Positions 1-5,874 of a DNA stretch of 64,000 nt are shown here, piece after piece (positions within the stretch are counted from its first letter, which is position 1; the number at the start of each line of letters is the position of its first letter). This DNA comes from Opitutaceae bacterium. GTDB lineage: Bacteria; Verrucomicrobiota; Verrucomicrobiia; Opitutales; Opitutaceae. The stretch is taken from the NCBI GenBank assembly GCA_016711225.1, contig JADJTK010000050.1, positions 124,001-188,000 on the forward strand. Reading direction: 5' to 3'. The notes under the pieces are model-generated. The model did no database searches. It was not told the origin of the DNA and worked only from the letters and a program-made list of their open reading frames with translations. Made by a program: the position numbers and the translations under genes.

Positions 1-320
1 ACGCAGAAGGCTGGGGATGATCGCCATGACGGCAGGGGCAGGAGGCACTGGGCTTGGTACGGGGTTTCGACGATGCGCGGCACCGGGAGCCCCAGTGTCT
101 GCCACATCGCCTCGAAGGTCGTCCAGTTGTAACTGCGCCGCGGCAGATCGATCATCCGATACAGGCTGCGGAACCGATGCTTGGGCTCCGTCGCCGCCTT
201 CTGTCTCAGTGCCAGCAGGGAGCGTGACACGCTTTGTGGGGACGCTTTCCATGTATCAACCTTTGGGGGAGTGCGAATCCCGCTGCGGCCTGCGAACTTC
301 CCTGTGTACGCTTCGTCCAT
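1..320 (-). pseudogene. Group II intron reverse transcriptase/maturase relic, internally deleted
   Basis: An open frame starts at ATG 320 and runs off the left window edge with no stop, about 106 codons. The first 59 residues (MDEAYTGKFAGRSG..., TPPKVDTW, SLLALRQKA, EPKHRFRSLYRMID) resemble the segment that precedes the polymerase domain in group II intron maturases. The next residues (RRSYNWTTFEAMW, PRIVETP) look like the extreme C-terminus of such proteins. The whole polymerase core, including any YADD motif, is missing, so this is an in-frame fusion of the two ends. No activity is expected. The assignment rests on recalled family patterns only. A less likely alternative is an unrelated small cassette ORF. 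Confidence 0.45.
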
Positions 321-486
321 GCCGTTTCACCTGGCGGAGTGGTTACCGCTCGGGCCATCATGATGTGCCTGTCGTTTTCCTCAGGTTTAGCTGACATCGA
401 CGCAACACTCGGTCCTTTCTATTGGCTAGATGTTGAAAGACCCGGATTTTCACCGGGCAGGAAGCGCCTCGCTTTGCTCGGCGCAC
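321..486 (-). other. Possible truncated group II intron 5' RNA segment
   Basis: On the minus strand this stretch opens at 486 with GTGCGCC, matching the usual group II intron 5' start (GUGCG). It contains a GGTGAAAATCCGGG-like element, and just before the relic's start codon GTAACC...CCAGGTGAAACGGC, which resembles sequence common ahead of intron-encoded ORFs. At 166 nt it is far too short for a complete domain I to III, so it would be a remnant. It abuts the attC-like site ending at 484-490. Alternatively it is simply the start of another gene cassette. Confidence 0.3.
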
Positions 487-575
487 TAACGCTTACGGAT
501 GAGCCACGCCGGGCGGCGGGCTTTGATTGGAAGGCGGGCACTTTCCCGGCGTTGCGCTCTGGTCGCTGGTTCGCC
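484..575 (-). repeat. attC-like integron recombination site 1
   Basis: Read on the minus strand, the site has R'' GGCGAAC (575-569), a conserved CAGCGACCAGAG, a foldback arm GAGC..ACGCCGGG pairing with CCCGGCGT.GCTC, a conserved CTCATCCGTAA and an R'-like GTTAGTG (490-484). The arms carry unpaired bulges, as attC sites do. The R'' box is the exact reverse complement of GTTCGCC at 979-973, the 5' boundary of the cassette this site terminates. Size (92 nt), flanks and stem layout match site 2, while stem bases differ and still pair. The site overlaps the last codons of the 493-963 gene. Confidence 0.65.
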
Positions 576-963
576 CTCCGTTTTCCAGCTCCGCGGCAGG
601 AAAGAGCCTGCCGGTCGCCGGCAACTCGGTCGGAGTCTCTCGGCCATCGACGCTCCATACCTCGAGCCCGGCAAGTCGATCACCTCGGGCCATCGCCATC
701 ACACCGCACAGCCCGCCGGACGGTGTGCGGTAGAAGAAATCGGCGACGGGAAACAGACCCTTCTCTTCTTCTTTCAAACCGTCGACCGCCAGATCGACCG
801 TCGCACAGCCGCAGCCGCATCGCCCTGAAACCCTGGCACGATCTATTTGCGGCAGGAAATCTCGCCCACGCGTCTCGCCATGCTCCAGCAACCAACGCAG
901 CAGGATCTTCTCGCTTTCGATCAGCGGTCGATCCTCAGCAATCGTCTGGATGTGAGTCGGCAT
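493..963 (-). CDS. Integron-cassette-type protein of unknown function, 156 aa
   Basis: The ATG at 963 lies 15 nt inside the predicted cassette edge and has GGAAGAAG upstream as a plausible ribosome binding site; this spacing is normal for integron cassettes. I do not recognise a named function. Residues 15-110 look like a compact globular domain with a cysteine cluster (GRCGCGCATVD, about 48-58) and DFFYRTPSGG at 76-85. Residues from about 130 to the end are proline- and serine-rich and are encoded by the attC-like stem itself, so the ancestral protein probably ended near residue 120-128. There are no membrane segments. It is transcribed in the same direction as the other array genes. Confidence 0.6.
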   Translation of the reverse strand: MPTHIQTIAEDRPLIESEKILLRWLLEHGETRGRDFLPQIDRARVSGRCGCGCATVDLAVDGLKEEEKGLFPVADFFYRTPSGGLCGVMAMARGDRLAGLEVWSVDGRETPTELPATGRLFPAAELENGGRTSDQSATPGKCPPSNQSPPPGVAHP

Positions 964-972
964 GCTTCTTCC

Positions 973-1062
973 GGCGAACGTTACGGATGAGGGACGACGG
1001 GCACCAGACTTTGCTGACAGAAGGGACGACTTCCCGGAGTTCCCTCTGGCCGCTGGTTGAAC
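973..1062 (-). repeat. attC-like integron recombination site 2
   Basis: On the minus strand R'' is GTTCAAC (1062-1056, matching RYYYAAC), followed by CAGCGGCCAGAG, a stem arm GAGGGA pairing with TCCCTC, CTCATCCGTAA and R' GTTCGCC (979-973). The 12 bases after R'' and the 11 before R' are nearly identical to site 1, while the stem bases between them covary. R'' is the exact reverse complement of GTTGAAC at 2129-2123, the edge of the next cassette upstream. The G/TT cut would put the following cassette start at 978. Confidence 0.65.
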
Positions 1063-1163
1063 CAAGCCGCTGCGCGGCGGCGGGGAGCTCGGGGCTGGGG
1101 TGGGGGGCGGCGCATAAAGTTGGAGGATGGTGACGGCGTGCGGGACGGCAAGAGTGGAGAGGT

Positions 1164-1795
1164 ATGCAAAAACGAAAGAATACCTCCACCAAACGGGACC
1201 GTGTCCGCACGCCGTCCCAAGATTGCGAAACGCTGGTCCGGTTCGCCGAACTGATCAAGCTCCGAGGCCTCGCTCAGAGCACCCAGGACGAGTACCTGCG
1301 GTTTGCCCGCAAGTTGCTCGAGCGGCTGGGATCACAGTCCACAAGGACCGCTACGTGCCACTGCCGGCCGCGATGCTCCACGAACTGCGCCGGTACTGGA
1401 AGACGCATCGCAATGGGCGCTGGGTCTTTCCGGCGGTGGGCCGGGGCTGGCGCGAGAAGCCGGCGTGTCGTGAGCGACTGGGCAAAATTGACGAGCCGAT
1501 GGGCCAGAGCTCGGTGCAGCATTGCATGAAGATCGCCCGGGCGGCCGCGCGCCTGCCGGTGGGCATGCGCCGCTATCTCCAGCATATATTGCCGCCCGGC
1601 CAACACCGCGTGCGCTACTTCGGCTGGTTGCACCCGGCAGCCAAGCGCCGTCGCCTGCTGGTGGAGACATTGCTCAACGCTCGCATCATCGTGCGCGAGC
1701 CAGTCGAGGCTGCGCCTCCCTGGCATCTGCGTTGCCCGCACTGCGAGCAGTTCACCCTGGTCTGGGTGGGCTCGCTCGCCCGCGCCCCGCCCTGA
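1164..1795 (+). pseudogene. Tyrosine recombinase / IS91-type transposase relic with internal deletions
   Basis: ATG 1164 follows a GGAGAGGT sequence. The first frame (1164 to about 1330) encodes a SAM-like recombinase N-terminus (LAQSTQDEYLRFARKLLERL). From about 1331, in another frame, ITVHKDRYVPLPAAML and WVFPAVGRGW are recombinase core pieces; the catalytic HxLRH and Tyr segments are absent. The same frame continues directly into RYLQHILPPG, RVRYFGWLHP and a terminal CPHCEQF zinc pair, typical of the C-terminus of IS91-type Y2 transposases. Some IS91-like elements carry a recombinase ORF upstream of the transposase, so one element has apparently lost at least two internal blocks. It lies inside the predicted second cassette, antisense to the array. 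Confidence 0.7.
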
Positions 1796-2122
1796 AGCCG
1801 ATGCAGACCGTACCGTGGAGAGTCCAGACCGCTCGTGCTCGACCGTCGCCCTACGCCACGGCTAGCGACGGCTTTGCTCGCGCGTGCCCAAAATTGTGTG
1901 GCGCCTCGATTTTGCGCTGGTTCCACGGCGTCTCGGTCAACAGACAACCGATCACGGACCACTGTTTGCCGAAGTCCCGGCCCAACCAAGTGCCGTTGCG
2001 CCATCAAACCCGCCGGCTCGCGGTCTCGGCGCCAAGAGCCCGGCAAATACAAAGCGCATAGCGCTTCGGTTGAGTCGCCGGTCAGTCTGTCTTCGCCTTC
2101 GTCTCCGGTACTCCCGGGGCTT
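1796..2122. other. Cassette interior without a recognisable gene
   Basis: No reading frame here looks like a protein on either strand. The minus-strand stretch 2129-2052 can form a loose foldback (GAGT..CCGG with CCGG..ACTC) spaced from GTTGAAC as in sites 1 and 2, but it lacks a GTT-type R' box, so it may be a decayed fourth attC. The segment lies between predicted cassette start 2128 and the transposase relic. Confidence 0.4.
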
Positions 2123-2175
2123 GTTCAACCAGAGTCGTGTGCCGGCTACGCGTCACACAACTCTCGGAGTTGCCG
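2123..2175 (-). repeat. attC-like integron recombination site 3
   Basis: On the minus strand R'' CGGCAAC (2175-2169) is followed by an arm AGAGTTGTGTG that pairs over 11 bp (one G-U) with CACACGACTCT, then R' GTTGAAC (2129-2123). CAAC and GTTG close the outer stem, with an asymmetric bulge between them. The site starts 5 nt after the stop of the 2181-2600 gene, where a cassette's attC should be. Its R' is the exact complement of the R'' of site 2. Its own R'' has no exact partner upstream, so the 5' edge of this cassette is unresolved. Confidence 0.6.
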
Positions 2176-2180
2176 GGTTT

Positions 2181-2600
2181 TCATCCTTCGAGATCCGCTC
2201 CGACGATCTCCGACTCGGGATCAAAACGCACGACGATAGCATGGCCTCGAAACATGTCTTCTTCGTCTTCGAACTCCATTGCCGCACTGTGGTCACTCTC
2301 AATCGTGATGCTGCAGGGCTTGAGCCTCGCAACAAACTCGTCGCGGGACATCGGCGCTCCGCAATTCCACTTCTCGATGAACTCGGCGAAGAAACGGTCG
2401 GCTGCCAAGCTGAGTGATTCCTCCTTCTTGCCGATGATCCCAAGGACGACCTTTTTGAACTGCGCCAACTCCTGATCCTCGGAAACTCCCGCAATCTCCT
2501 GCATGGAAACCTGGAGGTCGCCCCCGTCGTGAGTCAGCGAGAAGTCCCAGTCCGCACAGCGTAGAAACGCATCCGTATCACGTGGTAGGTCAAAGGTCAT
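2181..2600 (-). CDS. Hypothetical protein, DUF2262-like, first cassette gene of the array
   Basis: 139 aa starting at ATG 2600, with no signal peptide or membrane segment. The C-terminal part, with a run of acidic residues before FRGHAIVVRFD, resembles DUF2262-type proteins (EGDIFxGHxIxV), which are often found as immunity-like or accessory proteins. The fit is by eye. Acidic residues are abundant (EFEDEEDMF). The gene is leftward like the other array gene and is followed within 5 nt by attC-like site 3. I infer that it is the first cassette after the integrase fragment. Its function is unknown. Confidence 0.65.
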   Translation of the reverse strand: MTFDLPRDTDAFLRCADWDFSLTHDGGDLQVSMQEIAGVSEDQELAQFKKVVLGIIGKKEESLSLAADRFFAEFIEKWNCGAPMSRDEFVARLKPCSITIESDHSAAMEFEDEEDMFRGHAIVVRFDPESEIVGADLEG

Positions 2601-2607
2601 CTTTTGC

Positions 2608-2614
2608 GCCCAAC
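2608..2614 (-). other. Possible integron insertion point ahead of first cassette
   Basis: GTTGGGC on the minus strand fits GTTRRRY exactly and lies 7 nt upstream of the start codon of the 2181-2600 gene, between it and the divergent integrase fragment. This is where an attI x attC junction belongs. It does not complement the R'' of site 3 exactly, which counts against it. Confidence 0.3.
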
Positions 2615-2677
2615 AGTGGGATTCACCAGCACTGGGTAACGCTTTTGCCGGAAGGTGCTGAAGCGGCCGGAAGCGGG

Positions 2678-2736
2678 GTCCAAATTGGAATCAGTGGACG
2701 CAAGTTATTGCTGGCCAACCACTCAAAGCTTTGGAC
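2678..2736. repeat. Foldback of 59 nt between integrase fragment and cassette array
   Basis: GTCCAAA (2678-2684) pairs perfectly with TTTGGAC (2730-2736), and AGTGG (2693-2697) with CCACT (2719-2723) inside it. Layout and length are attC/attI-like, but the terminal triplets are AAA/TTT rather than AAC/GTT. It may be a decayed recombination site or part of attI. Confidence 0.35.
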
Positions 2737-2750
2737 AACGGCGGCGATAG

Positions 2751-2805
2751 GCTCGGGTATGTGTTTTGCCGGTCGAAAAGGCGCCGGCAAAACACATACC
2801 CGAGC
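2751..2805. repeat. Perfect 22-bp inverted repeat with 11-nt loop
   Basis: The arm at 2751-2772 (beginning GCTCGGGTATG) is the exact reverse complement of 2784-2805. The loop is 2773-2783. No T-run follows on either strand, so it is not a standard terminator. It sits immediately upstream of the integrase fragment, in the position expected for integrase/cassette promoters. It could be two abutting transposon ends or a regulatory palindrome. Confidence 0.75.
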
Positions 2806-2848
2806 GGACCTGGCCAAAACAGGGGAAAACTCGGACCGGAAACGGCGT

Positions 2849-3031
2849 CCCCTCTCGTTGCCGAACTGGAAGGAAGCGTTCTTGGGCAGCAGCCTGGCGT
2901 CGGCCGTGACAGCGCGGTACCGGCGCGAGATCCTCGCGTTCCTGCACCACTGCAAAATCCACCATGCGGGGGCGAGCATCATCCTGACCAAGGCGTACCT
3001 CACGGTCGCCGAGACACAAGGACGAAGTCGA
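2849..3031 (+). pseudogene. Integrase N-terminal fragment, possible integron integrase remnant
   Basis: In an open frame (ATG 2759 to stop 3070), residues LPNWKEAFLGSSL and YRREILAFLHHCKIHH form a helical SAM-like DNA-binding N-terminus of a tyrosine recombinase. The frame then loses similarity and stops; the catalytic domain (R, HxRH, Y) is absent. The style matches recombinases annotated as integron integrases in Verrucomicrobiota and Planctomycetes, as far as I recall them. Orientation is the key context: it reads rightward while the cassettes read leftward, the divergent arrangement of classical integrons. The frame ends close to a 19-bp repeat at 3032, which may mark the break. Confidence 0.55.
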
Positions 3032-3126
3032 GGGATTCCTGACCTGTCGCTCGCAGGCCCCCTTCATTGAGCAAACCCTGGCCGCAACTGACGGCCCGGG
3101 AAAGCGCCCGTGACCGGCGCGCCGGG

Positions 3127-3507
3127 TCAGCGTATCAGCACAACCCTTGGGTCGGATACTCCGGTGTCGAACGTGGCGAGGCGAAGCCCGGCCACCGTCG
3201 CCAACTGCACCAGATAAGCATCGGACGTTTTCGCGGCTGTCGTCGCCCAGTTGGGCAACTGCGGCGGGGGAGCTTGCGCGAGGAATCCGCCGAGCAGGGG
3301 TTTCATCTCGGCGAGCGCCGTCTGCGCCTGCGCCAGCGTGTAGCCGAAGACCTGCATCGAGACGCGGATGAAGCCGAGCTCCACGTGCGCACAAGTGTTC
3401 AGGTTTCGAAGACCGGTGGCCTTGGCCCAGGCGTGAAAAGCGGCATGGTGGGGCGAGCCACCGTGCTCCCACGCGACGAGCACGTTCACGTCCAGCAGGC
3501 ACTTCAT
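3127..3507 (-). CDS. vapC: PIN-domain ribonuclease toxin, VapC family
   Basis: 126 aa, a normal size for VapC. The PIN acidic residues are visible: D6 (LLDVNVL), E43 (HVELGF), D96 (TSDAYLV) and D114 (ATFDTG), which would bind the metal for RNA cleavage. VapC toxins block growth by cutting tRNA or rRNA when the antitoxin is degraded. The ATG at 3507 overlaps the upstream antitoxin stop by 4 nt (ATGA), so the pair is translationally coupled. The stop codon lies inside a palindrome (3112-3130). Its place beside integron debris fits the known role of toxin-antitoxin pairs as stabilisers of mobile DNA; this is inference. Confidence 0.85.
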   Translation of the reverse strand: MKCLLDVNVLVAWEHGGSPHHAAFHAWAKATGLRNLNTCAHVELGFIRVSMQVFGYTLAQAQTALAEMKPLLGGFLAQAPPPQLPNWATTAAKTSDAYLVQLATVAGLRLATFDTGVSDPRVVLIR

Positions 3508-3743
3508 GGAAAATCGGCCAGCGCCGCCTTGATTTCCTCGTCGCTCACGACGCGCCCGGGCGCCGCATTGTACGACAATCCCGAAACAGGATGCTTGCGT
3601 CGCTCCATTTGCGGAATCCCCGCGTCCCCCCCAAGCGCTACCTTGCGCAGATAGGCGGACACCGAAGCGGCCTTCTCGCCACGAGCCTTGGCGCGGATGG
3701 TTCGAGCCTCGGCGACGCTGACTTTGAAGGTGAGAATCGGCAT
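3504..3743 (-). CDS. Antitoxin of VapBC pair, ribbon-helix-helix type
   Basis: 79 aa from ATG 3743. The N-terminus (PILTFKVSVAEARTIRAKA) looks like a beta strand plus two helices of the ribbon-helix-helix fold (residues 2-40), which binds the operon's own operator. The acidic C-terminal tail (SDEEIKAALADF) would cover the toxin. The upstream in-frame extension to 3839 lacks family character and was not used. Just ahead of the start codon, GGTATTA occurs twice as a direct repeat (3745-3751, 3753-3759), a likely operator. There is no clear Shine-Dalgarno sequence. Confidence 0.75.
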   Translation of the reverse strand: MPILTFKVSVAEARTIRAKARGEKAASVSAYLRKVALGGDAGIPQMERRKHPVSGLSYNAAPGRVVSDEEIKAALADFP

Positions 3744-3744
3744 G

Positions 3745-3759
3745 GGTATTACGGTATTA
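3745..3759. promoter_or_regulatory. Putative VapB operator, tandem GGTATTA
   Basis: Two GGTATTA copies, 8 nt apart start to start, lie directly against the antitoxin start codon. On the coding strand they read TAATACC twice, which would also serve as a -10-like element. Self-repression is usual for this family; the binding is inferred. Confidence 0.45.
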
Positions 3760-4158
3760 AGCCGAGATTCGCGGTCAAGCCCGGCGTGGAGCGGCGCTCT
3801 GCCGTCTCGATCCACGCCGCCCGCCCCAGCCCAAGACAACCGCGAATCGCCTGCGGGATCCGCTGTCGCCGATAAACGGCAACAGAGTCTCTGGAGCGGA
3901 GGATGGACGACCTATGACCGAGCGGGCGGGATTTCTGACCTGTCCCTATTGTGCACACGAGTTTCCGTCGCCAGGGACGGGATTCGTGTCGTGTCCCAAT
4001 ACGATACGGCCGAGCGTTTCGGCGCCGGTTCACCACAAAGCCGGGAGAGTCGGCGGAAGTGTTCTCGGCAATCGCTGCCTCCTCGCTGGTCCAGCTGGCC
4101 CTCGGCGCGCCAACTCTCTTCAGAGAGCGGCTTTCTGTCGGGACCACCTCCTTGGAGA
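3760..4158. other. Intergenic stretch without a recognisable gene
   Basis: The only coding-like hint is a zinc-ribbon-like start (ATG 3914, FLTCPYCAHEF) on the plus strand that soon dissolves and runs into the antisense of the tRNA. I regard it as a gene remnant at best. Confidence 0.35.
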
Positions 4159-4235
4159 TGGTGGGCGATACTGGGCTCGAACCAGTGACCCCCAGTGTGT
4201 GATACTGGTGCTCTAACCAACTGAGCTAATCGCCC
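4159..4235 (-). tRNA. tRNA-Val (anticodon CAC), CCA encoded
   Basis: The minus strand gives acceptor GGGCGAT pairing with ATCGCCC, a D-arm GCTC..GAGC, anticodon stem CCAGT/ACTGG with loop ATCACAC (anticodon CAC), a variable loop and a T-arm containing GGTTCGAGCC, discriminator A and encoded CCA (4161-4159). Cloverleaf length is 74 plus CCA. It marks the right edge of the accessory region; tRNA genes are frequent integration targets, but I found no copy of its 3' end within 1-4158. Confidence 0.93.
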
Positions 4236-4563
4236 GAACAGGCTGAAGGAAAACGCATATTCCCCGGACGAAATCCACCAAAATCTTCGGCCTCTTTTCC
4301 CCCGATCCACCGACCGGCAGGAAGTCGACTCCTTCCCGGGGCCGGGAAGGAGGGCCTACCGCCCCGTTTCCTCGCCGCCAAGCCCCCTTCGCCACCCACG
4401 CGAAGCCTGCCCGCTGGCGGGCTCCACGCGACTCCCCGCGCCATCGCCCGTCCCTTTCGGCGAATCGGTAGAAAGTTTTTCGAGGGTTGCACCGCTGCGC
4501 GGGGTAGCAGGGAGCGACAGGCCGAGTTGGCCCGTCACCATCCTCAACCATTCCATTGCTACC
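4236..4563. other. Intergenic stretch, nothing recognised
   Basis: No convincing coding frame, RNA fold or promoter was found between the divergent tRNA-Val and the small cysteine-rich gene. Confidence 0.5.
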
Positions 4564-4761
4564 ATGAAGAAGCTCATCCTCCCCCTCCTCGTTCTCGGTC
4601 TCGCCTCCGCCGCCTTCGCCGGCACCGCCTGCGGCTCCGGCTGCGACAAGCCCAAGGCCCCTGCCTGCGCCTGCGGCGACGGCTGCAAGGAGAAGTGCGG
4701 CGACAAGTGCGCCTGCGCCAAGCAGCAGTGCGACGCCCCCAAGGCCGAGACCAAGAAATAG
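4564..4761 (+). CDS. Small secreted cysteine-rich protein, 65 aa
   Basis: A classical signal peptide (MKKLILPLLV start, hydrophobic core, AFA at 17-19 as cleavage site) precedes a mature part of about 46 residues. It contains nine cysteines (23, 27, 35, 37, 41, 45, 49, 51, 56) and many lysines, with CxC and CxxxC spacings reminiscent of metallothioneins. There is no other domain. An exported metal-binding or redox role is plausible but inferred. The gene stands alone and is followed 39 nt later by a strong terminator, so it is probably a separate, possibly highly expressed transcript. Confidence 0.75.
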   Translation: MKKLILPLLVLGLASAAFAGTACGSGCDKPKAPACACGDGCKEKCGDKCACAKQQCDAPKAETKK

Positions 4762-4800
4762 CCTCCGCTGCCCCCACCCGGCCGTTCCACGGCCCCGCTC

Positions 4801-4832
4801 GCCCGCCCCATCACTCAGGGGCGGGCGTTTTT
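4801..4832 (+). terminator. Rho-independent terminator after the cysteine-rich gene
   Basis: A perfect 9-bp stem GCCCGCCCC (4801-4809) / GGGGCGGGC (4818-4826), 8-nt loop, then a run of five T (4828-4832). Confidence 0.85.
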
Positions 4833-4923
4833 GTGGCCCCTCCCGCCCCGCCGCTCGTAAGCGCGGCGGACACCACCACCGAATTCGGCACTGCGCTTCC
4901 AACCCTCCAGCCAGCACAGACGC

Positions 4924-4991
4924 GCAGGCACTGAGGCCTGCGCTACCCGGGAGCACCCGCCGGTGCACACCCACCGGCACGGAGGCCGGTG
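4924..4991. repeat. Two GAGGCC-centred palindromic intergenic repeats
   Basis: GCAGGCACTGAGGCCTGC (4924-4941) and CACCGGCACGGAGGCCGGTG (4972-4991) share a GCAC.GAGGCC core whose flanks differ but stay self-complementary. A third member lies at 10654-10671, and weaker relatives at about 14620 and 28565. The pattern is that of a mobile or amplified palindrome family. Confidence 0.55.
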
Positions 4992-5052
4992 CCACTCCAG
5001 CCTGCCCGCGGCGGCACACGCGGCCTCGCAGGACGGCGCTCCCCCCAGCCGC

Positions 5053-5703
5053 CTACTTCCTCGTCTCCAGCGGCCGCCGACGCCGGGGAAACAGCTCCCG
5101 ACAAAGCGGACACACCGTGCCGTCGCAGCCCCGCGCCGTGCAATGCTCGCGGCCGTAGTAGATGATCTGCAGATGCAGGGCATTCCACTGGGCGCGGGGG
5201 AACAGCCGCTTCAGGTCGCGCTCGGTCTGCACCACACTACGCCCGTCGCTCAGCCCCCAGCGCTGTGCCAACCGGTGGATGTGGGTGTCGACGGGGAAAG
5301 CCGGCTCGCCAAAGGCCTGTGCCATCACCACCGAGGCCGTCTTGTGCCCCACCCCCGGCAGCGCCTCCAGCGCCGCCCAGTCGCGCGGCACCGCGCCGCC
5401 GTGTTGCGTCACCAGGATTTCGGACAGGCCGCGGATCGCCTTGGCCTTCTGCGGGGCCAGCCCGCAGGACCGCACGAGCTCCAGAATGTCGGATACAGGA
5501 GTGCGCGCCATCGCCGCCGCGTCGGCGGCGCGCGCGAACAACGCCGGGGTGACCAGGTTCACCCGCTGGTCGGTGCACTGCGCCGAGAGCAGCACCGCCA
5601 CCAACAGCGTGTAGGCATCGCGGTGCAGGAGCGGGATCGGAGGGGCCGGATAGAGCTCGGCCAACCGGCGCGCGATGAGCTCGGCGCGTTGTTGCTGGGT
5701 CAT
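5053..5703 (-). CDS. nth: Endonuclease III, DNA glycosylase/AP lyase
   Basis: 216 aa from ATG 5703; the longer upstream frame is arginine-rich and was rejected. It removes oxidised pyrimidines in base excision repair. The HhH-GPD core is clear: LSAQCTD near residue 42, the helix-hairpin-helix LPGVGHKTA with catalytic Lys, and VDTHIHR with catalytic Asp. The C-terminal iron-sulfur loop is unusual: its cysteines are spaced C-x4-C-x4-C-x2-C, unlike the C-x6-C-x2-C-x5-C of the E. coli enzyme. Cluster binding is therefore uncertain, though the rest of the protein looks intact. Confidence 0.92.
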   Translation of the reverse strand: MTQQQRAELIARRLAELYPAPPIPLLHRDAYTLLVAVLLSAQCTDQRVNLVTPALFARAADAAAMARTPVSDILELVRSCGLAPQKAKAIRGLSEILVTQHGGAVPRDWAALEALPGVGHKTASVVMAQAFGEPAFPVDTHIHRLAQRWGLSDGRSVVQTERDLKRLFPRAQWNALHLQIIYYGREHCTARGCDGTVCPLCRELFPRRRRPLETRK

Positions 5704-5874
5704 CTCCGCAGCAAACCCGCATGCGCTCGGCAGGCAAGCGCCGCGCCAGCGAGAGGGTCTTCCCCTCATTCGGGTGCGCACCGGTTGCCGTTCGCTCCCA
5801 TCGCCCCCAACGTAGGCACCTCGAAATCACGCGCCTGCCGCGCTGCCCCCCTCGCCAACCTAGCGAATCCCACC

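Larger units (their letters stand above)
3032..3946. repeat. Segment with VapBC bounded by near-identical 19-bp direct repeats
   Basis: GGGATTCCTGACCTGTCGC at 3032-3050 and GGGATTTCTGACCTGTCCC at 3928-3946 agree at 17 of 19 positions in the same orientation. The left copy coincides with the end of the integrase fragment. The arrangement would fit insertion of a VapBC-bearing segment, but one pair of short repeats is weak evidence. Confidence 0.4.

Noticed and set aside
1615..2052. 145-aa minus-strand ORF in the second cassette
   Set aside because: Composition is Arg/Gly/Ser-rich and it runs antisense to the transposase relic; no support as the cassette gene.
2582..2760. Plus-strand extension of the integrase fragment (residues 1-59 of the open frame)
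   Set aside because: Overlaps the DUF2262-like gene's upstream region and the foldback; no recombinase similarity.
3912..4310. ORF with the GRLAQLVRAPVSHTGG-type translation on the minus strand
   Set aside because: It is the conceptual translation of the tRNA-Val gene, a common annotation artefact.
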